A stretch of 64,000 nt of DNA, taken from NCBI RefSeq assembly GCF_014075995.1, contig NZ_CP055153.1, positions 4,898,001 to 4,962,000 on the forward strand, written 5' to 3'. The DNA is from Adhaeribacter radiodurans. GTDB taxonomy: Bacteria > Bacteroidota > Bacteroidia > Cytophagales > Hymenobacteraceae. Below, piece after piece: positions 36,620-46,198 of the stretch. The position numbers were made by a program, and so were the translations under genes. Under the pieces are notes generated by a model. It saw only the letters and a list, made by a program, of their open reading frames with translations. It had not been told where the DNA came from and ran no database searches. Each line of letters starts with the position of its first letter. The stretch's first letter is position 1.

Positions 36620-38599
36620 ATGGCAAAACGTCTACCTTTTCTGCTAATTTTATTTTTTGGTAGTTCTTTCTGGTCTTTAGCGCAGACTCCCGTTGAAATT
36701 CCCAAATTCGGCAAAATTGATATTAAAGATTTCGAAAAATCTTCTTACAAAGCAGACACCAGCGCAAGTGCGGTAGTATTATTTGATGTAGGAGAATCAA
36801 AGTTTTCCGTAGATGCTTCGGGCTTGGTTCTATATTCTGACCACCATGTACGTATCAAAATTCTTAAAAAAAGCGGTTACGATTGGGCCACCGAAACTAT
36901 TCCCCTTTACGGCAGTTCAAATGCTGACCGGGAGGTAGTAATGAATTTAAAAGGAAATACTTATAATTTGGTTGATGGTAAAGTTGTAACGGATAAGTTA
37001 CCGAAAGAAGCCATTTTCACCGAAAAAGAAGATGATTTCTGGACTAATCAAAAATTCTCATTACCAAATGTGAAGGAAGGTTCTATTATAGAATACAGCT
37101 ACCGGATTAAATCGGGTTATTTCTTCGACTTTCCTAACTGGACTTTCCAGCGAACTATTCCCGTTTTGTACAGCCAATACGAAGCAGAATTTCCGCAATA
37201 TTTCGATTACAAAAGAATTACCCAGGGTTACGAATCTTTTTACATTGCTAAATCAGAACCCATAAATGTAAATCTGTCTGCGGCCTTAGCTACTTCTGGT
37301 ACCCGCTATATCTGGGCCATGAAAGATGTGCCTGCCATTGAAGAAGAACCTTATATGAGCAGCATTAAAGACTACGTTGCCCGAGTTGAATTTGAATTAG
37401 GTCAAATAAACCTGCCAGGCGATTTTACACGGCCCATCAATAACAGCTGGGAAAAAATCACGAGCAATTTACTGGAAAGTGAGAATTTTGGCGGCCGTTT
37501 GAAAAAAGGTTCGGTGGTAAAAAATTTAACTGCTCCTATCCTAGCGCAACACTCTGAACCATCTAAAAGACTAGAAGCAATTTACGATTACGTGCGTTCT
37601 AATTTTAAATGGAATGAGGCAACCCGGCTTTCTGCTAGTCAGAGCTTTAATAAATTAGTAGAAAAGAAAGTAGGTACTTCCGCTGATATTAATCTACTCC
37701 TCACCTCTATGCTCAAAGAAGCAGGCATTGAAGCAGATCCAGTTATCTTAAGTACTCGTGGTCATGGCAAAATTAATCCCTATTATCCTAGTCTAACTAA
37801 GTTTAACTACATCATTGCTCATGCTAAAATTGGCGACAAAGAATATTTATTAGATGCTACAGAGCCAATGGGAACGTTAAATGTATTACCAACGCGTTGT
37901 TTAAATGAAGTTGGCCGCTTAATATCGGCTAATAACTCTGACTGGGTAGTACTACACTCCGGGGTTAAAGATTCTTTTGTTCACCATTCAAAATTAAAAA
38001 TAAATCAAGACAACTCTATTAGCGGAGAAGTACATGTTATCCGAAACGGCCTGAATGCCTTAGCCTATCGGAAGTCTATCTCTGAGGATGGTGAAAAGAA
38101 GTACATTGATAATTTAAAGAAAGCCGCCGATCTTTTTGAAATTAAAAATATTAATCTCAAAAATACGAATCCCTGTTCCGAACCGCTTATTATAGATTAT
38201 GAGATAGCCACTACGGGTCAGGCGCAGCCTTCTAATATTATCTACTTGCAGCCCCTTCAGAATGGAGGTACAAAAGCCAACCCATTTAAGCACGATACCC
38301 GCAAATTCCCAATTGACTTTACTACGACTATTGACCAAACCTATATGTATACTTACACTATTCCGGATGGTTATACTGTAGAGGAGCAACCGAAAAGCGC
38401 CAAGGTATCTTTACCCGAAAACGGCGGAAGCTTTATTTATAGTGTAACTACTATAGGTAATACCATAAATGTGCTGAGCAAAGTAGTAATAAACCGGCCT
38501 CAATTTTTGGCAGAAGAATATCCATTCTTAAAAGAATTCTACAATCAAATTGTAGCTAAGCAATCGGAGCAAATTGTATTAAAGAAGAATGCGAACTAA
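36620..38599 (+). CDS. DUF3857/transglutaminase-like protein, catalytic residues replaced
   Basis: This 659-residue secreted protein (signal peptide to about 22, SLAQ) has a DUF3857 domain (about 60-230, with [15 protein letters not shown]) and a transglutaminase-like domain (about 300-420). Where the catalytic Cys should be, in the GDCKD block, it reads [10 protein letters not shown], so Cys is Ser354; the His position in FNHVI is Tyr397; only Asp412 (LLDATEP) remains. It is therefore a probable pseudoenzyme. The C-terminal part is a beta-rich DUF3858-like region. It overlaps or abuts the paralogue downstream, suggesting a two-gene operon whose products act together in the periplasm or on the surface. 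Confidence 0.88.
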   Translation: MAKRLPFLLILFFGSSFWSLAQTPVEIPKFGKIDIKDFEKSSYKADTSASAVVLFDVGESKFSVDASGLVLYSDHHVRIKILKKSGYDWATETIPLYGSSNADREVVMNLKGNTYNLVDGKVVTDKLPKEAIFTEKEDDFWTNQKFSLPNVKEGSIIEYSYRIKSGYFFDFPNWTFQRTIPVLYSQYEAEFPQYFDYKRITQGYESFYIAKSEPINVNLSAALATSGTRYIWAMKDVPAIEEEPYMSSIKDYVARVEFELGQINLPGDFTRPINNSWEKITSNLLESENFGGRLKKGSVVKNLTAPILAQHSEPSKRLEAIYDYVRSNFKWNEATRLSASQSFNKLVEKKVGTSADINLLLTSMLKEAGIEADPVILSTRGHGKINPYYPSLTKFNYIIAHAKIGDKEYLLDATEPMGTLNVLPTRCLNEVGRLISANNSDWVVLHSGVKDSFVHHSKLKINQDNSISGEVHVIRNGLNALAYRKSISEDGEKKYIDNLKKAADLFEIKNINLKNTNPCSEPLIIDYEIATTGQAQPSNIIYLQPLQNGGTKANPFKHDTRKFPIDFTTTIDQTYMYTYTIPDGYTVEEQPKSAKVSLPENGGSFIYSVTTIGNTINVLSKVVINRPQFLAEEYPFLKEFYNQIVAKQSEQIVLKKNAN

Positions 38600-40547
38600 G
38601 CAGATGAAAGCTACAATCCATAGGCAATCGGGCAGAACGCTTTTTATTGCTCTGATTATTTTACTTCTTACTAAATCATTCGGCTATGCAGGTGATAGTA
38701 AATTTGAAGTAAGTAGTATTCCAGCCGCTTTACGCGAAAATGCGAATGCTGTTATTCGTTTGCATGAAACAACATTTACCGTATCAGGGCCGGGCAAAGC
38801 CGTTCAGAAAGTACATTATGTAGTTACCGTATTTAATGAGAAAGCCCAGGATTACAGAATATGTGGGGTTCCTTACGATAAATTTGTAAAATTCGGGTAT
38901 TTAAAAGGCAACTTATATGATGCGAGTGGCAAGCTAATTAAAAAGCTAAAAAACTCTGATTTGCAGGATATCTCTACTACTTCTAATGGTTCTTTGTACG
39001 AAGATAACCGAGCAAAAGTGGCTGGCTTTGAAGGCACCCAATATCCTTATACCGTGGAGTTTGATCAGGAAGTAACTTTAAACGGCATTTTAGGTTACCC
39101 GAATTGGATGCCTCAAAATGAAGAAAATATTGCGGTAGAAAAAGCCACTTTTCAGGTAAGCTTACCAGCAGCGATGGAACTTCGGTACAAAGAAGTTAAC
39201 ATCTCTCAGGGAGTAGCAACGAGCACCGAAGCGAACCACAAATTATATACCTGGTCCTTAGCAAATGTACCAGGTAAAGAATTAGAACCATTTGGTTTAC
39301 CTGCCGAGAAGTTAATGCCGGTAGTTTATACCGCTCCCAACGAATTTGAATTAAACGGTTCTACGGGCAATATGAAGACCTGGCAAGCCTTTGGCCAATG
39401 GTATTATAATTTAAATAAAGACCGGGATATTTTACCAGAAGCAACTATAGCTAAGTTAAAAGAATTAGTAAAAGATGAAAAAGATGCAACAGGTAAGGTC
39501 AGGAAATTATATGATTATCTCCAAGCCAATACCCGGTACATTAGCATTCAATTAGGTATTGGTGGTTTACAAACCTTTGAAGCTTCTACGGTAGATAAAA
39601 ATGGCTACGGCGATTGTAAAGCTTTAACAAATTACATGAAAGCTATGCTCAAAGTAGTTGATATTGATTCGTACGCCGCATTGGTTAAGTCAGGTAGAAG
39701 TGAATCAAATATTCTCACTGATTTTCCGAGCGACCAGTTTGACCATGTAATTTTAAGTGTTCCTTTACCAAAAGATACACTCTGGTTAGAATGCACTAGT
39801 CAAACAGAATCTATGGGTTATTTAGGAGGTTTTACCGGTGACCGGCATGTGCTGCTTATAACACCTGAAGGTGGCCAATTAGTAAAAACTCCTACTTATA
39901 AGGCGCAGCATAACCTCCAGCAACGTACCGTTTTGGTTGATCTCGACCAGAACGGTAATGCTACGGCTGAAGTAAATACTACCTATAAAGCTTTGCAGCA
40001 AGATGAAGTAAGCAATGTTCTGCTGGAAACAACAGACAAGCAAAAGAAATGGCTGTACGATAATATGTCCTTAGCGAACTTTACCATTAATAAATTTGAG
40101 TTTAAAACTGAAAAGAACAAGATTCCGGCAGTAAACGAGAAGGTATTACTACAAGCGAATAAATATGCCACCACTAGTGGAAAAAGGTTATTCTTAGAAG
40201 TAAATATGCTTAACAAAATACGGCACGTACCTCCTAAATTGGACGATCGTCAATCGGAAGTTGTCCGTATGATGGCTTACTGTGATTCAGATACGATTCA
40301 CTATAATTTACCCACTGGCGCCTTTACAGTGGAACATTTACCAGAGAAAATTTCGGTAAAATCTCAATTTGGTGAATACACCGCCTCTGTAATTGCCAGC
40401 AACAATGCGCTTGTGTATACGCGTAAATTACAAATGAATAAGGGAACCTATCCTAAAACAGCTTACTCCGAGCTAATTGATTTTTATAAAAAAGTTGCAA
40501 CGGCAGATAAGATGCGGGTAGTTTTAGCAAATAATAAACCCCAATAA
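38589..40547 (+). CDS. DUF3857/transglutaminase-like protein, catalytic Cys and His present
   Basis: The 652-residue paralogue of the preceding gene. It has a signal peptide (to about residue 35, GYAG), a DUF3857 domain and a transglutaminase-like domain with GDCKAL (Cys343), FDHVIL (His386) and WLECTSQ, where Glu401 takes the Asp position, as is usual in this group as far as I recall. It may act as a protease, transamidase or peptide-binding protein; the substrate is unknown. The frame starts 11 bases inside the preceding gene; ATG 38604, five bases after that gene's stop, is an equally good start. A 20-bp hairpin terminator follows the stop. Confidence 0.87.
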   Translation: MRTKQMKATIHRQSGRTLFIALIILLLTKSFGYAGDSKFEVSSIPAALRENANAVIRLHETTFTVSGPGKAVQKVHYVVTVFNEKAQDYRICGVPYDKFVKFGYLKGNLYDASGKLIKKLKNSDLQDISTTSNGSLYEDNRAKVAGFEGTQYPYTVEFDQEVTLNGILGYPNWMPQNEENIAVEKATFQVSLPAAMELRYKEVNISQGVATSTEANHKLYTWSLANVPGKELEPFGLPAEKLMPVVYTAPNEFELNGSTGNMKTWQAFGQWYYNLNKDRDILPEATIAKLKELVKDEKDATGKVRKLYDYLQANTRYISIQLGIGGLQTFEASTVDKNGYGDCKALTNYMKAMLKVVDIDSYAALVKSGRSESNILTDFPSDQFDHVILSVPLPKDTLWLECTSQTESMGYLGGFTGDRHVLLITPEGGQLVKTPTYKAQHNLQQRTVLVDLDQNGNATAEVNTTYKALQQDEVSNVLLETTDKQKKWLYDNMSLANFTINKFEFKTEKNKIPAVNEKVLLQANKYATTSGKRLFLEVNMLNKIRHVPPKLDDRQSEVVRMMAYCDSDTIHYNLPTGAFTVEHLPEKISVKSQFGEYTASVIASNNALVYTRKLQMNKGTYPKTAYSELIDFYKKVATADKMRVVLANNKPQ

Positions 40548-40557
40548 CAAAATCGTA

Positions 40558-40604
40558 AAAACAGGGAAGCTAGTTCCCGGTTAAGGAACTAGCTTCCCTG
40601 TTTT
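40558..40604. terminator. Bidirectional hairpin terminator, 20-bp perfect stem
   Basis: Arms 40558-40577 and 40585-40604 pair without mismatch around CGGTTAA, with A4 and T4 at the ends. It starts 11 bases after the transglutaminase-like gene and faces ispD. Confidence 0.92.
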
Positions 40605-40782
40605 ATAAACAATATATCCGGGTTATTAATCATCAGAAGAAGTTGCCTATAAGCCATAATGCAGGGATTAAGCATTTCTAGCGCCAAGTTTAAACAGTAC
40701 TTTAAACCAGCCATATTCGTACTGAACTTTTTAATTTCTCATTAATCCAAAATCGTTTTTTCCGGACGTGATTGTATTCTCT

Positions 40783-41466
40783 CTACTTACCTGATTGCAA
40801 GAAACTTTCTGCCCATAATAGATCCTCGGGTGTAGTAATTTTCACGTTTTCATAAGCGCCGGGTACCAGGTAAATTTTTTCACCCAACCGTTCTACTACT
40901 GAAGCATCGTCGGTGAAGGAGGATTCTTCGGGTAATTGATAAGCCTGGCGAAGCAAAGAAAGTTGAAAACATTGGGGCGTTTGTACAAGACGATACTGAT
41001 TGCGGTCAAGCGCTCGACTACTACCTTCACTTACTATCCGGATAGATTCTTTTAAAGGCACCGCCACTACCGCATTACCTTTTTCAGCGGCGACAGTAAA
41101 TGCTTCCCGGATAATAGAAACTGGAACAAACGGTCGAACGCCGTCATGTACGGCAACTACTCCCTCACCCATAATAACTGCTAAGCCATTTTTAACCGAA
41201 GCAAATCGCGAGGCTCCTCCTTCCACTACCTGATGCGGCAAAGTAAAAGCATGTTCCGCGCAGAGCTGCTGCCAGAAAAAAATCTGATCAGCTGGTAATA
41301 CCAGTACTATTTTTATATGCGGATTGTAGAGGTGAAATCGTTGGATGGTATGCATTAAAATTGGCTGGCCACCAATAGAAAGAAATTGCTTAGGCAATTG
41401 ACTTTGCATGCGGGTACCCGAGCCCCCGGCTACCAAAATGGCGTATTCCTGATTATTAACCAACAT
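40783..41466 (-). CDS. ispD: 2-C-methyl-D-erythritol 4-phosphate cytidylyltransferase
   Basis: IspD joins CTP and methylerythritol phosphate in the MEP route to isoprenoids. The CTP-binding N-terminus AILVAGGSGTRM is followed by LPKQFLSIGGQPIL and, later, AVHDGVRPFV and ESFTDDASVVE-type motifs of the family. I use ATG 41466 (227 residues): the longer frame from 41508 would begin inside the queA terminator stem, and a -7 element ends five bases before 41466. This predicts a leaderless mRNA. It is cytosolic. Other MEP genes are not present in the window. Confidence 0.94.
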   Translation of the reverse strand: MLVNNQEYAILVAGGSGTRMQSQLPKQFLSIGGQPILMHTIQRFHLYNPHIKIVLVLPADQIFFWQQLCAEHAFTLPHQVVEGGASRFASVKNGLAVIMGEGVVAVHDGVRPFVPVSIIREAFTVAAEKGNAVVAVPLKESIRIVSEGSSRALDRNQYRLVQTPQCFQLSLLRQAYQLPEESSFTDDASVVERLGEKIYLVPGAYENVKITTPEDLLWAESFLQSGK

Positions 41467-41471
41467 AAGGC

Positions 41472-41479
41472 CAAATATA
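41472..41479 (-). promoter_or_regulatory. -7 promoter element for ispD (leaderless)
   Basis: TATATTTG on the minus strand is an exact TAnnTTTG match, five bases upstream of ATG 41466, the same geometry as at plsC. Upstream lies the queA terminator. Confidence 0.55.
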
Positions 41480-41488
41480 CTAAAACAA

Positions 41489-41520
41489 AAAACCCGCTGG
41501 ATAAACAACCAACGGGTTTT
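41489..41520 (-). terminator. Terminator of queA
   Basis: Twelve-base arms with one mismatch (AAAACCCG, TGG), eight-base loop, then a T-rich tract on the minus strand. It lies between the queA stop and the ispD start. Confidence 0.88.
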
Positions 41521-41590
41521 CAGAAAAACTATTTTATTATTTAAATACCAGAATCTGGTAGCTAACGCCTAATATCCAAAATCCAAAATT

Positions 41591-42637
41591 CTAGATAACC
41601 AGCATTGCATCGCCGTAACTAAAGAAATTATATTTCTCTTTTACGGCTACGTTGTAGGCTTCCATAATTAACTCATACCCGCCAAAAGCGGCAGTCATCA
41701 TAAGTAAAGTAGACTCGGGCATGTGGAAGTTCGTGAGTAAAGCATTCGCAATCCGGAAATCGTGCGGCGGGAAAATAAATTTATCGGTCCAACCCTCGTT
41801 AGGCTTTAACCTACCATTGGCCGACACTGAAGATTCTAAAGCCCGCAAAGTAGTAGTTCCAATGGAGCAAACGCGTTTCTTATTATCTAAGGCTTGGTTT
41901 ACTAATAGGGCAGTTTCTTCGGGAACAATAAAACTTTCCGAATCCATCTTATGCTTGGTTAAATCTTCCACATCTACCGGACGGAAAGTTCCTAAACCTA
42001 CGTGCAGCGTAACCGGGGTTACATTTATACCTTTAAATTCCAGGCGCTTTAATACCTCTTTAGTAAAGTGCAGACCAGCGGTTGGGGCAGCTACTGCTCC
42101 TACGTGCTTGGCATAAACCGTCTGATAGCGTTCTCGGTCTTCGGGTTGCGCTTCGCGCTTAATGTATTTCGGCAATGGCGTTTCGCCGAGTTCATTAATG
42201 GTTTTATAAAATTCCTCGTCGGTGCCATCAAATAAAAATTTAATGGTACGGCCCCGGGAAGTAGTATTATCAATTACTTCGGCTACCAGGTCGCTTTCAC
42301 CGAAGTATAGCTTATTACCCACCCGAATTTTACGGGCCGGATCTACTAAAACGTCCCACAGGTGAATATCCTTATTTAATTCGCGCAGTAAAAATACTTC
42401 TATTTTCGCGCCGGTTTTTTCTTTGTTACCGTACATCCGGGCCGGAAACACTTTGGTATCATTAATTACCATAGCATCACCGTCGTCAAAATAATTTAAA
42501 ATCTCTTTAAATATTTTATGTTCTATCTTGCCGCTACTGCGGTTCACTACCATCATGCGGGCTTCATCGCGTTCTTTGGCCGGGTGCATAGCCAAAAGAT
42601 TAGCGGGCAAGTCAAATTTAAATTCAGAAAGCTTCAT
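41591..42637 (-). CDS. queA: S-adenosylmethionine:tRNA ribosyltransferase-isomerase
   Basis: QueA moves the ribose part of SAM onto preQ1 at position 34 of certain tRNAs, forming epoxyqueuosine. The 348-residue protein starts [21 protein letters not shown], the family signature, and has [25 protein letters not shown] in the same place as homologues, then APTAGLHFT and [12 protein letters not shown]. It is cytosolic. It is a single-gene unit with its own -7 element at 42690 and terminator at 41489. The divergent neighbour is an FtsX-type permease. queG and tgt are not in the window. Confidence 0.97.
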   Translation of the reverse strand: MKLSEFKFDLPANLLAMHPAKERDEARMMVVNRSSGKIEHKIFKEILNYFDDGDAMVINDTKVFPARMYGNKEKTGAKIEVFLLRELNKDIHLWDVLVDPARKIRVGNKLYFGESDLVAEVIDNTTSRGRTIKFLFDGTDEEFYKTINELGETPLPKYIKREAQPEDRERYQTVYAKHVGAVAAPTAGLHFTKEVLKRLEFKGINVTPVTLHVGLGTFRPVDVEDLTKHKMDSESFIVPEETALLVNQALDNKKRVCSIGTTTLRALESSVSANGRLKPNEGWTDKFIFPPHDFRIANALLTNFHMPESTLLMMTAAFGGYELIMEAYNVAVKEKYNFFSYGDAMLVI

Positions 42638-42689
42638 ATCTACTAATATACTATTTAATATTACGGTATTAAATTTTAAAAACGAGGCG

Positions 42690-42697
42690 CAAAGTTA
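42690..42697 (-). promoter_or_regulatory. -7 promoter element for queA
   Basis: TAACTTTG on the minus strand matches TAnnTTTG exactly, about 52 bases from the queA ATG. The next base but one starts a plus-strand -7 motif for the divergent gene. Confidence 0.5.
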
Positions 42698-42698
42698 G

Positions 42699-42706
42699 TA
42701 GGTTTG
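42699..42706 (+). promoter_or_regulatory. -7 promoter element for the FtsX-type permease
   Basis: TAGGTTTG matches TAnnTTTG exactly, 52 bases before ATG 42758, one base away from the queA -7 motif on the other strand. Confidence 0.4.
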
Positions 42707-42757
42707 CGGCAAATATTTGTATTTTTAAACAAATTACTTCTAAAGCTCCTTTAGCGA

Positions 42758-44005
42758 ATGATTTACCTGCGGCTCATTTTGGAAAGTTTCCGGTTTGCTT
42801 GGCAAGCTTTAAAATCAAACTTGCTGCGCACCATTCTTTCTTTGCTCGGCGTTACCATTGGTATTTTTGCTATTATCTCGGTTTTTACCATTGTCGATTC
42901 TCTGGAGCGCAGTATCCGCAACAGCATGAACTTTTTAGGTAATAACGTAATCTACGTGCAAAAGTGGCCTTGGTCGTTTGGCGGCGAGTATCCGTGGTGG
43001 AAATATTTTCAAAGGCCCGCTCCCAATATTCGCGAGTTTAAACTTTTAGAAAGACACTTGGAGAATGCGCAGGGAGTAGCTATTTTCTGGGATACGGGTA
43101 ATAACACTTTAAAATACCGTAACAATAACATTACCGGCATTAATTTAATGGGGGTGTCGTACGCGTATAATTTGGTATCGGATATGCCTACTGCCGAAGG
43201 GCGTTATTTTACCACTCAGGAGATTGATGCCTCGCGTAACGTAATTATTATTGGTGCTACCATTGCCGAAAATTTGTTCCGGAATCAAATCGCCATTGGC
43301 AAACCCATTCGGATAAAAGGTCAGAAATTTACGGTAATTGGCGTAATGGAAAAGCAAGGCGAAAACATGCTCGGCGCTCCTACTAACGACAAAAATGCTA
43401 TTATTCCGTATGGGGCTTTTAGTAAATTATTTGCCATTGGCCGAGGCGGCGTAGAGCCAACCATTGCAGTAAAAGGCTTGGATACCGATCCTGGCTTGCT
43501 GGAACTGGAATATGAACTGAAAGGCGTTATGCGCAATATTCGCGGTCAGAAACCGCGCCAGGAAGATAGTTTTGCTTTAAATCGTCCCGAAATGGTAGCT
43601 GAAGCTATTTCCAGTCTATTTAAAGTAATCGGAGTAGCAGGTTGGGTTATCGGGGGTTTTTCTATTTTAGTGGGCGGCTTTGGTATTGCCAATATAATGT
43701 TCGTATCCGTAAAAGAACGCACCAATATTATTGGAATTCAAAAATCATTGGGTGCTAAAAATTACTTTATTCTCTTCCAGTTTTTATTCGAGTCAGTTTT
43801 TTTAAGCTTAATCGGCGGCGGCGTGGGTATTTTTATTGTATTCCTGATTACACTTATTCCGCAGGACGCTTTAAAACTTTTGCTGAGTTTAGCCAATATT
43901 TCTTTAGGCTTAGGCGTATCGGTGGTAATTGGCGTACTATCAGGTATTATACCAGCGGTACTAGCCTCCAACCTCGATCCGGTAATTGCGATTCGTTCGA
44001 AGTAA
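42758..44005 (+). CDS. ABC transporter permease, MacB/FtsX type
   Basis: This 415-residue permease has the MacB layout: one N-terminal transmembrane segment (SLLGVTIGIFAIISVFTIV), a periplasmic core domain of about 230 residues, and three C-terminal segments (VAGWVIGGFSILVGGFGIANIM begins the first). The motif SVKERTNIIGIQKSLGA is the cytoplasmic coupling loop of the family. It should work with a separate LolD/MacB-type ATPase for export or lipoprotein movement. No ATPase is adjacent; one of the right type is at 8524-9237. The gene is divergent from queA and followed by a 400-base spacer. Confidence 0.92.
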   Translation: MIYLRLILESFRFAWQALKSNLLRTILSLLGVTIGIFAIISVFTIVDSLERSIRNSMNFLGNNVIYVQKWPWSFGGEYPWWKYFQRPAPNIREFKLLERHLENAQGVAIFWDTGNNTLKYRNNNITGINLMGVSYAYNLVSDMPTAEGRYFTTQEIDASRNVIIIGATIAENLFRNQIAIGKPIRIKGQKFTVIGVMEKQGENMLGAPTNDKNAIIPYGAFSKLFAIGRGGVEPTIAVKGLDTDPGLLELEYELKGVMRNIRGQKPRQEDSFALNRPEMVAEAISSLFKVIGVAGWVIGGFSILVGGFGIANIMFVSVKERTNIIGIQKSLGAKNYFILFQFLFESVFLSLIGGGVGIFIVFLITLIPQDALKLLLSLANISLGLGVSVVIGVLSGIIPAVLASNLDPVIAIRSK

Positions 44006-44412
44006 AAGGAGAATATTGAACAATTTTACTATTCTTTTATCGAATCGAACATACTTCCCTTCACTTAATCTGCTCCTGCCCTATTAGTTAACCTTTTTTA
44101 ATACCAGAAGATAAATAAAGAGCAAGCTGCCTTCTTATAAATTAGTTAATAAATAGCTGAGTCCTGAAAATAAAACTGAAACCGTAAAACTTTTACTAAA
44201 GTTTTATTTAACTATCTATTAATACTCTTCCCTGCAACATTTCCTCGCCATTCTAGTTTTAATACATTAGCTTAACCTAACCTAAGCCTATTAAAAGCAA
44301 ATAACTGGCTATTTAAACAAGTATTTAAATCAGCTATTATTTTCTAAAACCAAATATATTTATTTAACTATGTTAGCAGGAATATTTGTTCCTGTAAGAT
44401 TTTTATTCACCT
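44006..44412. other. Intergenic region with weak hairpins
   Basis: AT-rich spacer. At 44185-44206 TAAAACTTT and AAAGTTTTA form a nine-base stem, possibly a weak terminator for the permease. At 44377-44394 CAGGAA and TTCCTG flank TATTTG, 18 bases before the LOG gene; this could be an operator or leader hairpin. Confidence 0.4.
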
Positions 44413-45276
44413 ATGACTAAACTTCGTAAAACCAGTAAAACCAAACTCCACGAAGAAACCGTTAACGAAGGTAGCGGCCAAACCATTATTCAACCGGAGA
44501 TTAACGATAATAAAGCTAAGTCGGTTAAAGAAGCAAAACAACAGGCTTTAAAAGACAATCGCACCATTTCCGACGACGATAGTAAAATCCGGCGTGCCTT
44601 CGTAGATAAAGATTGGAACGAAATCCGGATTGCCGATTCGTGGCAGATTTTTAAAGTAATGGCCGAATTTGTAGAAGGCTTTGAGAAACTTTCCCGCATT
44701 GGGCCCTGCGTGTCTATTTTTGGTTCGGCGCGTACGAAGCCCGAAAATCCGTATTACAAAATAGCCGAAGAAATTGCCGCCAAGCTCGTGCGCCACGGTT
44801 ACGGCGTAATTACGGGCGGAGGGCCCGGCATTATGGAGGCCGGCAACAAAGGCGCTCATTCTGAAGGTGGCAAATCGGTGGGCTTAAACATTGAATTACC
44901 TTTTGAACAATCGCACAACATTTACATTGACCACGACAAAATTCTTGATTTTGATTATTTCTTTGTGCGGAAAGTTATGTTCGTAAAGTATGCCCAAGGT
45001 TTTGTGGTAATGCCCGGCGGCTTTGGTACCCTCGACGAACTATTCGAAGCGATTACTTTGATTCAGACCAAAAAAATTGGCAAATTCCCGATTATTCTGG
45101 TAGGCAAAAAATACTGGCAGGGCTTATTCGACTGGATTGAAGACGTAATGCTGCACAGTGAAAATAACATCAGCCCGGAAGATTTAAATTTGGTGCACCT
45201 GGTTGATAATGCCACCGATGCGGTTAAAGTAATCGACGACTTCTACGGTAAGTATTTACTATCACCGAACTTCTAA
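44413..45276 (+). CDS. LOG-family Rossmann-fold protein (TIGR00730 type)
   Basis: The 287-residue protein carries the two LOG motifs, GGGPGIMEA (135-143) and PGGFGTLDE (201-209). LOG enzymes release cytokinin-type bases from their ribotides, and many bacterial members act as general nucleotide 5'-monophosphate nucleosidases. About 85 N-terminal residues, charged and rich in Lys, Glu and Asp, precede the core; they look disordered and are longer than in small LOG proteins. It is cytosolic, monocistronic, and its stop is followed at once by the 46-base element. Substrate not assigned. Confidence 0.92.
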   Translation: MTKLRKTSKTKLHEETVNEGSGQTIIQPEINDNKAKSVKEAKQQALKDNRTISDDDSKIRRAFVDKDWNEIRIADSWQIFKVMAEFVEGFEKLSRIGPCVSIFGSARTKPENPYYKIAEEIAAKLVRHGYGVITGGGPGIMEAGNKGAHSEGGKSVGLNIELPFEQSHNIYIDHDKILDFDYFFVRKVMFVKYAQGFVVMPGGFGTLDELFEAITLIQTKKIGKFPIILVGKKYWQGLFDWIEDVMLHSENNISPEDLNLVHLVDNATDAVKVIDDFYGKYLLSPNF

Positions 45277-45322
45277 TAAGTAAAGAGACAAAAGTATCAA
45301 GATATTAGATATTAGACTTTTG
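45277..45322 (+). repeat. 46-base dispersed element, copy B, directly after a stop codon
   Basis: Begins on the base after the LOG stop and ends ACTTTTG. It matches copy A (3420-3465) at 39 of 46 positions without gaps. The two host genes are unrelated, so this is a mobile or recurrent noncoding unit rather than gene homology. Confidence 0.7.
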
Positions 45323-45469
45323 TGGGTATAAGTAACAGTATATAAATGCAATATTTTGTTGATCTCGACATCCAGTATATTAAACTAGTTTTGTCCAGTT
45401 ACTTAAGATAAATCAAGCTATATAAATAAATAGCTAATAAGCTTATAGTTCTCAGAATTTAAAATATAA

Positions 45470-46111
45470 ATGAAGCTATCAAACTTTTACTTGCTTATAA
45501 TTATATTTTTTATTCAAGAATCTTCTTCAGTTTTAGGACAAGATAAAACTAATACCCAGTACAAATTCTATGATTTCAACATTAGTTTAGAACTTCAACA
45601 TTATCCTTTTCCATTTATTAAAAAAGAAGATCTTGCCAAAGTTGATAAAAACAAATTAGGACAGGATAGTGGATGGCTTTATGTTATTCAAAATGAAGGG
45701 CGTTATTATGATGAAGCGGCAGATAAGCAGATTGATTTTGAAAAAAATCATCTTTATGTTATTCAATACGTGCATTTAACTGATACCAACTTACCTGACT
45801 CTATAAATATTGTTAAGGAAATTGTAGATACTAAGAAAATTAAGCTTACACCGGCTCAGCAAGATATTATTTTTGGATTAACAAAAAACCTCTTTCGACT
45901 AGATGATAAACCTAATATTTCTCCGGATAAAACACCATCTTCACCACCAGTAGACGGCAATGTAGCTATTGTTAATTTTGATTTGAACGACAGAGGAAGC
46001 AGTTATAGAATTGTTATTTCTCCCAAATTTCTTGACAACAAAGAGTACCTAAAACTTTATAAATATTTAGAAAATTTAAAAACTCATCCTAAAACACCAC
46101 CGACACGCTAA
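45470..46111 (+). CDS. Secreted protein of unknown function
   Basis: I do not recognise this 213-residue protein. It has a clear signal peptide (to about residue 24, VLGQ) and a mature part with strong Lys, Asp and Asn bias, FNISLELQHYPFPF early on and a Pro-rich stretch near 165-172 (SPDKTPSSPPVD). The segment VAIVNFDLNDRG followed by SSYRIVISPKFL near the end may form beta strands. The codon composition looks more AT-rich than flanking genes, which could mean recent gain, though this is an impression. It stands between the LOG gene and the lytic transglycosylase with spacers on both sides. Confidence 0.7.
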   Translation: MKLSNFYLLIIIFFIQESSSVLGQDKTNTQYKFYDFNISLELQHYPFPFIKKEDLAKVDKNKLGQDSGWLYVIQNEGRYYDEAADKQIDFEKNHLYVIQYVHLTDTNLPDSINIVKEIVDTKKIKLTPAQQDIIFGLTKNLFRLDDKPNISPDKTPSSPPVDGNVAIVNFDLNDRGSSYRIVISPKFLDNKEYLKLYKYLENLKTHPKTPPTR

Positions 46112-46198
46112 TTACAATTAAGTAAAAACCTTTAATAATCAGAACCAACCTCTGAAGAACCGGGTTGTTAAAACTCCGAACTAGTAAAGATATTACGC

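Noticed and set aside
41467-41508. Longer ispD start at 41508
   Set aside because: It would begin inside the queA terminator; ATG 41466 matches the family start and follows a promoter element.
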